Shown: piece after piece, positions 14,733 to 26,973 of the stretch
Position numbering within the stretch: the first letter of the stretch is position 1
Layout of the letters: each line of letters opens with the position of its first letter
Assembly: GCF_019331775.1 (NCBI RefSeq)
Contig: NZ_JAHBBD010000021.1
Coordinates: 1 to 44,709, forward strand
Source of the DNA: Bifidobacterium phasiani
GTDB lineage: Bacteria; Actinomycetota; Actinomycetes; Actinomycetales; Bifidobacteriaceae
Length of the DNA: 44,709 bases
Direction: 5' to 3'
Translations under genes and position numbers: made by a program
Notes under the pieces: generated by a model
Seen by the model: the letters and a program-made list of their open reading frames with translations, nothing else
The model's database searches: none
What the model was told of the DNA's origin: nothing

Positions 14733-15473
14733 ATGGACACCCTGATCGTGTACGGCGGCAGATACGGCACCACCGAACGGTACGCCGACGAACTCGCGCG
14801 GCTGCTGGGCACCGCCGCGGTTCCCTATGCCGCGGTCGACGACGTCGCGCTGGTCACCGCGGACGTCATCGTGTATCTCGGCGCGGTGTTCGCCGGCGGC
14901 GTGCCGGGACTGAAGCGGACGATGGCGCGGCTGGTGAACGTCACCGAACGCATCCGCCGGTTCCCGCGCGAGGACGACCCCGTCGCCGAGGCGAGCCGTC
15001 GACCGCGCGTCATCGTGGTCACCGTCGGACTGGGCGATCCGGCGATCCCGGGCAACGCCGAGCACCTGCGCGCCGTCGTCGACGGCCAGCTGCCGCCCGC
15101 CGTCGCGGCGCACGTCGAATGCTTCCATCTGCGCGGCGGCATCGACTACGCGGCGCTGAGCCCGAAGCACCGGGCGATGATGTGGATGATGTGGCAGCAC
15201 GAGAAACGGGTGCCCGAGGACGAGTGGACCGACGACACCCGCATGTTCAACGAGACGTACGGCGGCGCGGTCGACATGGTCGACTTCGCCACGCTGCGGC
15301 CGGTTCTCGACGCGATCGCCGGGAGTGGGGACGCAGGAGCCGACGGGATCATGGATGTCGGAACGGCAAACGACCGGATCTTGGATGGCGGCCCGGCGGA
15401 CGATGGGACCGCGAACGACGGGATTGCGGGTGACGAGACCACGGATGATAAGACCACGACGGCGGAACCATGA
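14733..15473 (+). CDS. Flavodoxin-domain protein with repetitive C-terminal tail
   Basis: A 246-aa protein. MDTLIVYGGRYGTTERYADE carries the flavodoxin phosphate-binding loop (GRYGTTERYA). The fold continues to about residue 200 and is close to the Flavodoxin_5 / menaquinone-dependent protoporphyrinogen oxidase group (MWMMWQHEKRVP). It probably transfers electrons via FMN; the partner is unknown. The last 40 or so residues are low-complexity Asp/Gly/Thr repeats whose DNA pattern continues beyond the stop codon. AAGGAGG precedes the ATG. Confidence 0.8.
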   Translation: MDTLIVYGGRYGTTERYADELARLLGTAAVPYAAVDDVALVTADVIVYLGAVFAGGVPGLKRTMARLVNVTERIRRFPREDDPVAEASRRPRVIVVTVGLGDPAIPGNAEHLRAVVDGQLPPAVAAHVECFHLRGGIDYAALSPKHRAMMWMMWQHEKRVPEDEWTDDTRMFNETYGGAVDMVDFATLRPVLDAIAGSGDAGADGIMDVGTANDRILDGGPADDGTANDGIAGDETTDDKTTTAEP

Positions 15474-15560
15474 ACGACAGGATTGCGGGTAACGGGATGA
15501 CGGACAAGGGAACCACGGACGGCGGCACGGGGGACGACGGGCCTTCGCCGGCGGAGGATT
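15345..15560 (+). repeat. Degenerate minisatellite at the flavodoxin 3' end
   Basis: Related short units such as AACGACGGGATTGCGGGTGA (15414 on) and AACGACAGGATTGCGGGTAA (15473 on), with GGACGATGGG or GGACGGCGGC blocks between, run through the last codons of the flavodoxin gene and into the spacer before the next gene. The protein tail is the translation of these units. Confidence 0.6.
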
Positions 15561-15574
15561 AGAAGGGGGCCGTG

Positions 15575-16504
15575 ATGGGCTGCATCGAGACGTTCGACGA
15601 ATTCGTCCGGTACGCGGAGGACCGCGGCGGGCTGGGGATCGAGGGCGTCGCCATCGCCGACGGCGAGCGCGTCGTCAGGGAGCATCGCTTCGCGCCCGAC
15701 CTGGCGCGCAACATCTATTCGCACACCAAAAGCTACGTCGTCACCGCGATCGGCGTGGCGGTCGAGGAGGGGCTGCTGGGGCTGGACGACCGGCTGGCCG
15801 ACGCCTTCCCTGAGTACGTGCCGCAGGACGCGCCGGAACGCCTCGGGCGGATCACGCTGCGGCACCTGCTGACGATGTCGAGCGGCTTCGACCGGCCGTA
15901 TCTGATGAACGCGGACCGTCGCGCCGGCGTCGGCGCGCCCGACTACCTCGCCTACATGTTCTCGCGCCCGGTCGAGGCGGAGCCCGGCGAGCGCTTCTGC
16001 TACTCGTCGGCCGACTCCGACCTGGCCGGCCGGATGCTGGAGCGGGCCGTCGGCGAACGGCTCGGCGAGTACGTGTTCCGCACGGTGTTCGACCGGCTCG
16101 ACCAGGGGTTCCCGCTGTGGGAGGCGGACCCGCAGGGCCATCACATCGCCGGCGGCGGCATCCACATGACGCTGCGCGACATGCTCAGGATCGGCCAGGT
16201 GTACCTCAACGGCGGCGTGTGGCACGGCCGGCGGATCGTGGGCGGGGACTGGGTGCGGCTGGCGTCGTCGAAGCGGATCGACACGCCCGTCACGAACGTG
16301 TGGACGTGCGGATACGGCTTCCAGTTCTGGATGTCGCCGTACCCGGGCGCCTACCGGGCGGACGGCGCCTACGGGCAAATCACGACGGTGCTGCCCGGAC
16401 AGGGGCTGGTCGTGGCGATGCAGTGCCACGAGACCGGCGACTTCGACAACGTGATCCGCCCCGCCGTGCACGAACGGCTGATGCTGCCGCTGTGCGCCGG
16501 CTGA
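15575..16504 (+). CDS. Serine hydrolase, class C beta-lactamase / AmpC-like fold
   Basis: A 309-aa protein. The SxxK nucleophile motif is SHTK in NIYSHTKSYVV, the second motif YSS in FCYSSADSDLAGR, and a third-motif region is DGAYGQ near the end. ITLRHLLTMSSGFD is the usual family signature. No signal peptide is seen, so it is probably cytoplasmic and acts as an esterase or peptidase; a resistance role is not implied. A GTG at 15572 adjoins the chosen ATG; GAAGGGGGC lies upstream. Confidence 0.85.
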   Translation: MGCIETFDEFVRYAEDRGGLGIEGVAIADGERVVREHRFAPDLARNIYSHTKSYVVTAIGVAVEEGLLGLDDRLADAFPEYVPQDAPERLGRITLRHLLTMSSGFDRPYLMNADRRAGVGAPDYLAYMFSRPVEAEPGERFCYSSADSDLAGRMLERAVGERLGEYVFRTVFDRLDQGFPLWEADPQGHHIAGGGIHMTLRDMLRIGQVYLNGGVWHGRRIVGGDWVRLASSKRIDTPVTNVWTCGYGFQFWMSPYPGAYRADGAYGQITTVLPGQGLVVAMQCHETGDFDNVIRPAVHERLMLPLCAG

Positions 16505-16724
16505 ACCGCGGATGACCGTGGCCGCCATCGTTGCCTCTGTGAATCACGGAACTTCCGTCACACACGCCACGACTTGCGGATGGAGGGGGCCGGCCGACAC
16601 CCGGACGGATCGGCCGCCGGCCGTCATCCGCATGCACCAAACGTGCGCTGACGAGAGCACGCATCGGCCGGAACATACACCGACGGGAACATGTGCCGAC
16701 GGGGACCGGTAACGGTCCGTGCCC

Positions 16725-17411
16725 CTACTTGCGGACGGTGACCGTCTCGCGCCGGTCGTCGCCGCCGAGCGAGAGCGCGCGGATGCGGTCCGGGAACCGG
16801 AACAGCCGGTTGATCGCGTTGATGAACAGGCCGACGATGACGGCCGAGATGATCGTGCCGATGCCGATGCCGTTCAGTCCGCCGAAGAAGATGAACGAGC
16901 AGATCGTCGCGATGACCATCAGCGTCACGTCGAACACCACCTTGACGGTGCCGTACCGCACCTTCGTCACGATCGACAGCGCGCGCACCATCCCCTCGCC
17001 CGGCACGACGATGACGTTCGGCGCGACCTCGATCACGATGCCGAACGCCAGGACCAGGCAGCCGAGCACGACGCACAGCAGCCGCTCCCACAGCGCCTGC
17101 GGATGGAGGAACCCCAGGATCGCGCCGCTGACGTCGATGGCCGAGCTGAACAGGATATTCGCCACGATCTGCAGGAACTGCGAGGGCTTGAACCGCCGGC
17201 GCAGCAGGATAACCTGGACGATGATGAACAGCACGTTCCAGATGAACGTGGTCAGGCCGAAGCTCATCTGCGGGAACGCGAGGCTGAACACGTACGGCAC
17301 GCTGGAGATCGGCGACGTGCCGAGGTCGCCGACCGTGATCAGCACGATGCCGAACGAGTTGATGGCCACGCCCAGCACAAAGAACGCGAACCGCGCCACG
17401 ATGTGATTCAT
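16725..17411 (-). CDS. YczE/YitT-like membrane protein
   Basis: A 228-aa protein with five or six membrane helices. MNHIVARFAFFVLGVAINSF, GDLGTSPISSVPYVFSL and APNVIVVPGEGMV are typical of the YczE/DUF6198 membrane family of unknown function. Its start overlaps the MarR stop by 4 nt (ATGA), so both belong to one operon and the membrane protein is probably the controlled output. The tail is charged. Confidence 0.8.
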   Translation of the reverse strand: MNHIVARFAFFVLGVAINSFGIVLITVGDLGTSPISSVPYVFSLAFPQMSFGLTTFIWNVLFIIVQVILLRRRFKPSQFLQIVANILFSSAIDVSGAILGFLHPQALWERLLCVVLGCLVLAFGIVIEVAPNVIVVPGEGMVRALSIVTKVRYGTVKVVFDVTLMVIATICSFIFFGGLNGIGIGTIISAVIVGLFINAINRLFRFPDRIRALSLGGDDRRETVTVRK

Positions 17412-17902
17412 TGCCCGTTGCTCCCTTCGTCGTTTCGTTCGTCCCCGACGGGCGCGTCCGGGTGGCGGGCCGCCGCCCTTCCGCGCCCCTCGAGCGCGGC
17501 GGCCGCCGCACGCAGCAGCGCCGCGAGCCGCCGGTAGTCGTCCGCCCCCAGCGCATCCCGCACGATCCCGTCGACCTCGGCGACGGACGCGCGCATGCGC
17601 CGCGCCGTCTCGGCCCCGCGGTCCGTCAGCCAGACCGTCGACGCCCGCCCGTCGCGCGCGCTGCGGCGGCGTTCGACGAGCCCGGCCGCCTCCATGCGCG
17701 ACAGCAGGCCGGTCATCGTCGATTTGTCGAGCACGCAGCCGGCGCAGATGTCGGTGGCGCGGCTGCCGTCGTGCTCGGAAAGGTATTCGAGCACCTTCGG
17801 CTGGCCGGGCAGCAGCCCCATCGCGCCGGTGCGCCCGACGACCAGGCGGTTGCTGCTGTTGAACGCCCGCATCAGCAGGACGTGCACCTCGTCGTCCAGC
17901 AT
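17408..17902 (-). CDS. MarR-family transcriptional regulator
   Basis: A 164-aa protein with a winged helix-turn-helix (about 45-110: LPGQPKVLEYLSEHDGSRAT, DKSTMTGLLSRMEAAGLVER, RRSARDGRASTVWLTDRG). MarR proteins bind palindromes as dimers and release on ligand binding or oxidation. CAGCV in the recognition region has a Cys that could be redox-active; that is speculative. The palindrome at 17943-17966 lies 41 nt upstream of the start and is the obvious operator. The last 25 residues are polar and low complexity. Confidence 0.9.
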   Translation of the reverse strand: MLDDEVHVLLMRAFNSSNRLVVGRTGAMGLLPGQPKVLEYLSEHDGSRATDICAGCVLDKSTMTGLLSRMEAAGLVERRRSARDGRASTVWLTDRGAETARRMRASVAEVDGIVRDALGADDYRRLAALLRAAAAALEGRGRAAARHPDAPVGDERNDEGSNGQ

Positions 17903-17942
17903 GGCGCACCCCTTCCCGCGCGCCGCAGCACGCGACGACACC

Positions 17943-17966
17943 AATTGGTTTGATTGCAAACCAATT
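17943..17966. promoter_or_regulatory. Perfect palindromic operator, probably for the MarR protein
   Basis: AATTGGTTTG-ATTG-CAAACCAATT, 10-bp perfect arms with a 4-nt centre. It stands out as AT-rich in very GC-rich DNA. It lies in the divergent region between the MarR gene and the deformylase gene, so it may control both. The TTGGTTTG arm resembles known MarR-type sites. Confidence 0.8.
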
Positions 17967-18089
17967 TTTTAGGCCGCCCTCCCGACAACCGCATGCGCCG
18001 CGGGCGCGGCCGAAGTGCTACTGTCGGAACCAGCCACCTGCGCGCGCGACCGGGATTCGCCGCGCGCCCGACCCCGAAGGAGTGCCAGC

Positions 18090-18509
18090 ATGCAGCGTCC
18101 CATCATGACGTCGGTCTCGTTCCTGCGCCGGCCTGCCGAGCCGGCGACCGCCGACGACCTGCCCATCGCCGACGACCTGCGCGACACGCTGGAGGCCAAC
18201 CGCAGCCGCTGCGTCGGCATGGCGGCGAACATGATCGGCGAGGCCAAGGCGATCATCGCGTTCGTCGACGAGGAAATGGGTGGTCGCATCACCGTCATGT
18301 TCAACCCGCGCATCACCGCCGCCGACGGCGCGTTCGACACCTCCGAGGGCTGCCTGTCGCTCAAGGGCGAGCGCCGCACGCTGCGCCACCGCCGCATCGA
18401 GGTCGACTACCAGGACCGCCGCATGCGCGACCGCCACGCCACGTTCACCGGCTGGACCGCGCAGATCATCCAGCACGAGGTCGACCACTGCAACGGGATC
18501 ATCATCTGA
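18090..18509 (+). CDS. Peptide deformylase-like protein with variant active site
   Basis: A 139-aa protein. Motif 1 is GMAANMIG (43-50), motif 2 EGCLS (86-90) with metal ligand C88, motif 3 HEVDH (129-133) with metal ligands H129 and H133 and general base E130. In canonical deformylases motif 1 is GxGLAAxQxG; here the oxyanion Gln is replaced by M48. The protein is also shorter than the usual 160-220 aa enzymes. It belongs to a short deformylase subgroup and may not be the housekeeping enzyme. GAAGGAG precedes the ATG. Confidence 0.8.
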   Translation: MQRPIMTSVSFLRRPAEPATADDLPIADDLRDTLEANRSRCVGMAANMIGEAKAIIAFVDEEMGGRITVMFNPRITAADGAFDTSEGCLSLKGERRTLRHRRIEVDYQDRRMRDRHATFTGWTAQIIQHEVDHCNGIII

Positions 18510-18619
18510 CGCGACCGCCCGACCGGCTCCGCGGCATGCGGACGGCCGTTCTGTAGACCGCTTGCGGAATAATTAATGACGTATTGTGACCAATCGAATT
18601 CCTAGAGGATGGGATTACT

Positions 18620-20296
<1,677 letters not shown>

Positions 20297-20334
20297 CGTC
20301 AGGACCGACCGTCCGGTTCGCGGTCGCATGACAA

Positions 20335-20386
20335 GGGGTCGGCGGCGTCCGAGATGATTTCGGACGACGCCGACCCCCTTTTTTGA
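20335..20386 (+). terminator. Intrinsic terminator of ettA
   Basis: GGGGTCGGCG-G-CGTCCGA pairs with TCGGACG-A-CGCCGACCCC, followed by CCTTTTTT. Confidence 0.9.
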
Positions 20387-20498
20387 ATGTCGATGACCCC
20401 TCATGTCGATGACCCCTCATGTCGACGACCCCTCATGCCGACAACCCCTCATGCCGACAACCCCTCATGCCGACAACCCCTCATGCCGACAACCCCTC
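20387..20498 (+). repeat. Seven tandem copies of a 16-bp unit
   Basis: Units ATGTCGATGACCCCTC (twice), ATGTCGACGACCCCTC (once) and ATGCCGACAACCCCTC (four times) follow each other without a break. The array begins directly at the ettA terminator, and the unit resembles its descending arm (GACGCCGACCCCC), so it may have grown from it. No gene is seen in it. 20499-20610 adds further loose copies with T- and G-runs. Confidence 0.92.
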
Positions 20499-20610
20499 AG
20501 ATGTCGCTGACTTTTTTTGGGGGGGTATCAACGACCCTTTTGGACAACGACCTCTTTTTGGGGGCCGATGCCCTCCTTTAGATGTCAACAACCGCTTTTC
20601 CATATCCTGC

Positions 20611-21690
20611 GTCGGGTATTACACAACCGTACGCAACAACTGACGCAAACCACCCACTCCACGTCCGGAATCACACGGCCGCGTGGAATATCGGACGCAA
20701 ACCGCCCACTCCGCGCCCGGTCTTAAGCAACCGTACGTAATATCTGCCGCAAACACCCACTCCACGTCACGTGTTACGCCGCCGTACGCGTTCCTGACAC
20801 CAGTCCCCGCTCCGCGCCCGGCCCCACACAACGATGCGTGATTCCCGACGCAAGTCCCCGCTTCATGTCAGGTATCGCACCACCACACATAATCCCCGAC
20901 ATGAATCCCCCCCCCCCTGCGTCCGCTCCTGCGCAACCACATGGAATACCGGACACGACCACTCGCGATACGTCCGGAATTACACGACCACGCGAAACAT
21001 CGGACACAAAACACCCACTTCGTGTCCGGTACCACACGGACACGGGGAACATATGACACGAACGGGGTGACTGGCAGCAGGTATTACACAACCACGAGCA
21101 ATACCTGACGCGAACCGTCCACCATACGTCAGGTATTACACAGGCGTGCGGAATATCGGACACAAGTCGGCCCCCTGACGTCCGGTACCACACAAACGTG
21201 CGGAACACCGGACACAAGTCGGTCCCCTGACGTCCGGTACTACACAAACATACGGAACACCGAACACAAGTCGGCCCCCTGACGTCCGGTACCACACAAA
21301 CAGGGGGAATACCGGACACAAGTCGGTCCCCTGACGTCCGGTATTACACGAACATGGGGAATACCGGACACAAGTCGGTCCCCTGACGTCCGGTATTACA
21401 CGAACATGGGGAACATACGACGCAAATGGGTGATCGGGAACAGGTATTGCACGAACCACGCGCACATTGTGCCTTTGTCAGAGACACGAATGGATGATCG
21501 GCAGCAGGTATTACGCGACCGCGAGCAATACGTGACGCGAATCGGCCATCACACGTCGAGTATTACGCGACCACGTGGAACATATGACGCGAACGGGGTG
21601 TTTTGCGTCAGACATCACGCGACCACGCGAAACATCTCACGACGACGAGACCGCGAGGAGGGACGCAAAACCGGACACGACACCCGCAAC
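20611..21690. repeat. Array of about 20 copies of a 52-bp unit, each with an inverted repeat
   Basis: The unit is of the form GTCCGGTATTACAC... GGAATACCGGACACAA...CCCCTGAC. The units at 21128-21387 are nearly identical; those to the left and right are diverged. Within a unit GTCCGGTATT pairs with AATACCGGAC across a 14-nt loop (perfect at 21336-21369). The unit at 21078-21107 has CAGGTATT/AATACCTG, with both arms changed so that pairing is kept. Unit lengths are mostly 50-52 bp. No protein-coding signal is seen on either strand. It lies between ettA and tesB. Confidence 0.9.
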
Positions 21691-21784
21691 ATACCAAGCG
21701 GATACGTCAAACGCTCTTAACGTCGCGCCGCTAGACTGCAACCCAGTACAGTGATATGACATGTGCAAGGAAAACGAGGTCGAC

Positions 21785-22687
21785 ATGACAAGGAACGACA
21801 CCCCGGCCGAACGTCTGGTGCATGTGCTCGAGCTGTCCGAGCCGTCGCCGTACCGCAACCACACCTACATCAACGGGGAGGCGATGTACTTCCCGACCGG
21901 CCGCGTGTACGGCGGCCAGGTGATCGCCCAGTCGGTGATCGCCGCGTCCAAGACCGTCTCCCCCAGCCGTCTGCCTCATTCGATCCACGGCTACTTCATC
22001 ACGGCCGGCGACATCCACCAGGACCTGCTGTTCGACGTGGAGTCGTTGCGCGACGGCCGTTCGTTCTCGGCGCGCCGGGTCAACGTCACCCAGGCCGACG
22101 GCGCGATCCTGACCGCGATCGCCAGCTTCCAGGAGCAGGGGCAGCACGGCGTCGAGTTCTCCGACCCGATGCCGCAGGACGTGCCCGACCCCGAATCGCT
22201 GGCCGGCGCCAAGGAGCTGATGGAGCCGTACGCCGGCAAGTCGCCGTTCGCGGACTACTACGCCCAGCAGTCGCCGTTCGACATCCGCCACGTCACGCGC
22301 ACCGTGATGCTGGGCGCCGACAAGGACAGCGCCGCGCATGACTCGGGCAGGCAGATGGTGTGGATGCGCGCCGACGGCGCCATCGAGGCGCCGCAGGTCA
22401 TGCACCGCGCGATGCTGGCGCTCGGCTGCGACCAGATCATGCTGGAGCCGATCCTGCGCCGCGCCGGCCTGAGCCTGCTCACGCCCGGCATCTCCTACGC
22501 CTCGCTCGACCATTCGATGTGGTGGTACCGCGACATCGACATCAACGCCTGGCACCTGTACGTGCAGGACACCCCGACCGCCGGCCACGGCCGCGGCCTG
22601 GGCACCGCCAAGGTCTACGCGCAGGACGGCACGCTCGTCGCCGCCATCGCGCAGGAGGCGATGATCCGCGTGCCCGAGCGGCGCTAG
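21785..22687 (+). CDS. tesB: Acyl-CoA thioesterase II
   Basis: A 300-aa protein with two hot-dog domains. The N-terminal domain has FPTGRVYGGQVIAQSVIAA and HSIHGYFITAGD. The C-terminal domain has SYASLDHSMWWYRD with the catalytic Asp and ends in VAAIAQEAMIR. TesB enzymes hydrolyse acyl-CoA to free acid and CoA. The start at 21785 is preferred, as GAGGTC lies 6 nt upstream; an ATG at 21761 is possible. Confidence 0.92.
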   Translation: MTRNDTPAERLVHVLELSEPSPYRNHTYINGEAMYFPTGRVYGGQVIAQSVIAASKTVSPSRLPHSIHGYFITAGDIHQDLLFDVESLRDGRSFSARRVNVTQADGAILTAIASFQEQGQHGVEFSDPMPQDVPDPESLAGAKELMEPYAGKSPFADYYAQQSPFDIRHVTRTVMLGADKDSAAHDSGRQMVWMRADGAIEAPQVMHRAMLALGCDQIMLEPILRRAGLSLLTPGISYASLDHSMWWYRDIDINAWHLYVQDTPTAGHGRGLGTAKVYAQDGTLVAAIAQEAMIRVPERR

Positions 22688-22802
22688 CGGCAGATACGCG
22701 TTCGCAGGCCGCTTGACCGACCGTACCGTACCACCCGCCATACCACCGTTAAACGCATGTTCGCGAGCGGCCCGACCGCCCCGCCGGCGCCGGCGCCGAA
22801 AA

Positions 22803-23351
22803 TCAGCGCCGGGCGTCGTCGCGTCGCTTCGCGGCGGCCTGCGGCACCTGCCGCCGGCGGCGCGCCGCCCGCTTGAGCTTGGGGTTCTCGGCGCCCTCCT
22901 CTGGCGGCAGCTGGCACAGCCACTCCCCCACGATGCCGACGATCATGTCGGCGACGCACACGGCCGCGGCGATCGCGCATTCGATCACCGCGTCGTGGTA
23001 GTACGAGGCCTCGAGATGGCCCAGGCACATCAGGATCTGCCCGCCGTACCATCCCGCGAGCGCCGCGCCGGCGAGGCCGAGCGCCTTGGCGAGCACCAGC
23101 GTGTACATCGCGCGCGTCGGGTCGAGCCGCTGCGTGCGCTTGCGCGGGTCGGTGGTCGCGTAGGCGTGCACCTGCAGCGCCATGACCAGCACCACGACCC
23201 CGAGCACGACCAGGATCAGGATGACGAACCACGGCGCGCCCAGCAGCGCCATGCCGGTCCGCTCGCCGACGGCCGCCAGCCCCATGCCGGCGAGCACGCC
23301 GAGCGCCAGCGCCACCGGATACTGCCACCACGGGGTTCTGCGCGCCTTCAT
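22803..23351 (-). CDS. DUF3180 membrane protein
   Basis: A 182-aa protein with four membrane helices: WWQYPVALALGVLAGMGLA, GAPWFVILILVVLGVVVLV and two in the second half. The C-terminal 35 residues are basic. It is an actinobacterial membrane family of unknown function that regularly follows folK in the ftsH-fol cluster. The start overlaps the folK-like stop (ATGA at 23348-23351). It is the last gene of the minus-strand operon. Confidence 0.85.
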   Translation of the reverse strand: MKARRTPWWQYPVALALGVLAGMGLAAVGERTGMALLGAPWFVILILVVLGVVVLVMALQVHAYATTDPRKRTQRLDPTRAMYTLVLAKALGLAGAALAGWYGGQILMCLGHLEASYYHDAVIECAIAAAVCVADMIVGIVGEWLCQLPPEEGAENPKLKRAARRRRQVPQAAAKRRDDARR

Positions 23352-24217
23352 GCCGTGCCTCCGATGATCCAGTTGTCCGACAGCATGCCGACGCGCCCCG
23401 CGTCCGGGGCCATCGCCAGCAGGAACGCGACCGGGTCGTTGCCGAGCCGGGCGTCGGGGTCCATGTCCAGCCACGGGGCCAGCACGGCGGCGCGGAAGGA
23501 CGCCGACGGCCAGGGGACGCGGCAGTCCGGCTCGTCCGAGGTCACGCCGTCGACGTCCACGACGTCGAGATCGACGGCGTCGCCGTGCGCGCGCTCGACG
23601 TCCTGCAGCGCGGCGATCAGCCGGCGCGGGGCGAGCCGGGTCTGCGCCTGGATGACCGCGGCCATCGCGTCGGGGCCGTCGAAGTTGCTTACGTGGTACA
23701 GCGGCGAGATGCCTTCGACCTGCGTGCCCGGCAGCGCCTCGACGCTCGAGATGGCCGCGCGGAACAGCGATTCGGCGTCGGCGGAGGTGCTGTCCATCGA
23801 GATGATGGCCCGGCGAGGCCCCGGCATCCACGCGATGTCGTCCTGGACCGGCCCGTCGGATTCGTCCAGGCTCCCCGGTTCGGCCGAATCGGACGACTCG
23901 CCGTCGTCCGGCACGGCCGCCGGACCGCCCGTATCCGCGGCCGCCGCCCGCCCGCCGTCGCACGCATCCAGCAGCGCCTCGTCGGCCTGGCGCACGCGCA
24001 CCCGCACGTGCGGCGCCAGCGTGGCGAACCGCGGATCGTCGCAATGCACCACCACGTCGACGTGGAAGCGGTCGGCCAATGCCTCCAATGCCTCCCGCGG
24101 CACGTCGGCGTCGACGTTCAGCGTCACGTCCGCGCCCAGCACGTCACCGGCCTGCACCGGGATCCGGCGCGCGCCGCCGGACCGTGACGGTTCACCATAG
24201 TCCATTCGTCTCACCAC
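23348..24217 (-). CDS. FolK-like protein (hydroxymethyldihydropterin pyrophosphokinase fold), active site doubtful
   Basis: A 289-aa protein. The C-terminal half shows the FolK pattern: RRAIISMDSTSADAESLFRA, SPLYHVSNFDG, AVIQAQTRLAPRRLIAALQD, VERAHGDAVDLDVVDVDGV, and a last RxxVLAPWLDMDPDA-type stretch. The Mg-binding DLD pair is kept. The catalytic loop between the ERxxG and DLD segments, which normally carries Trp and two Arg residues, is missing, and the H/R of the PHPR motif is not seen. The N-terminal about 130 residues could be a worn FolB-like domain with an Asp/Ala-rich linker. It may be non-catalytic. No folP or folE is adjacent. A start at 24205 is also possible. Confidence 0.65.
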   Translation of the reverse strand: MVRRMDYGEPSRSGGARRIPVQAGDVLGADVTLNVDADVPREALEALADRFHVDVVVHCDDPRFATLAPHVRVRVRQADEALLDACDGGRAAAADTGGPAAVPDDGESSDSAEPGSLDESDGPVQDDIAWMPGPRRAIISMDSTSADAESLFRAAISSVEALPGTQVEGISPLYHVSNFDGPDAMAAVIQAQTRLAPRRLIAALQDVERAHGDAVDLDVVDVDGVTSDEPDCRVPWPSASFRAAVLAPWLDMDPDARLGNDPVAFLLAMAPDAGRVGMLSDNWIIGGTA

Positions 24218-24241
24218 TCTTCCGTTGATTCCGCCGCGTAT

Positions 24242-24277
24242 GACGAGGGGCGTGCCGTCTCCGGCATGCCCCTCGTC
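24242..24277 (-). terminator. Strong hairpin downstream of ftsH
   Basis: GACGAGGGGCGTGCCG (24242-24257) pairs with CGGCATGCCCCTCGTC (24262-24277) with one G-U pair and a 4-nt loop. No U tract follows. It lies between ftsH and the folK-like gene and may reduce readthrough into the last two genes. Confidence 0.6.
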
Positions 24278-24304
24278 CAGTCATGGGCCACCGCCCGTCC
24301 GCCG

Positions 24305-26409
<2,105 letters not shown>

Positions 26410-26413
<4 letters not shown>

Positions 26414-26973
26414 GCTTGTTCTCCTTGGTACACTGCCGGTTTCAGGACTGCGATCGAATCGAGGTTGCGGAAGCGTTCCGCGTAGTCCAGGCCGAAGCCG
26501 ACCACGAACTCGTCGGGAATCTCGTACCCCCGGTACTTCACGTCCACATCCACCTCGCGTCTGGACGGCTTCTCCAGCAGGGCGAACACCTCGACCGAGG
26601 CGGCGCCGCGACGTTTCAGCTCGTCGACAAGCCATGCCAGCGTGCGTCCGGAATCCACGATATCCTCCACGATCAGAATGTGCCGCCCGCGAACATCGGT
26701 CGACAGATCCTGCCGGACCGTCACGGTGCCGCTGCTGGTCGTGCCCGCCCCATAGCTCGACAGGCTCATGAAGTCCATCTGCACCGGGATGCTCAGCGCC
26801 TGGGAGAACGCGACCAGCGTGTTCACCGCGCCCTTGAGCACCGCCACCAGCAGCAGGTCGCGACCCCGGTAGTCCTCGCTGACCTGCGCGGCCATTTCCT
26901 TGATCTTGCTGTCGATCTGAGCTTTCGTGACCAGCTCGTGATCGATCTCATCCTGAACATCGGCGATTTGCAT
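26410..26973 (-). CDS. hpt: Hypoxanthine phosphoribosyltransferase
   Basis: A 187-aa enzyme. The PRPP-binding motif is VEDIVDSGRTLAW. The flexible-loop region is SLSSYGAGTTSSG and the base-binding end PDEFVVGFGLDYAERFRNL. It converts hypoxanthine or guanine with PRPP to IMP or GMP. The start at 26973 (MQIADVQDEIDH) was chosen by the usual family N-terminus; ATGs at 26982 and 27030 are in frame. It overlaps the tilS 3' end. Confidence 0.94.

Noticed and set aside
20834..21465. Small frames (70-110 codons, Cys/Val/Tyr-rich) in the 52-bp array
   Set aside because: They are translations of the repeat, change frame when unit length differs, and lack start signals.
20611..21690. CRISPR array
   Set aside because: The variable parts are worn copies of the same unit, not unique spacers; unit borders are not exact, and no cas genes are near.
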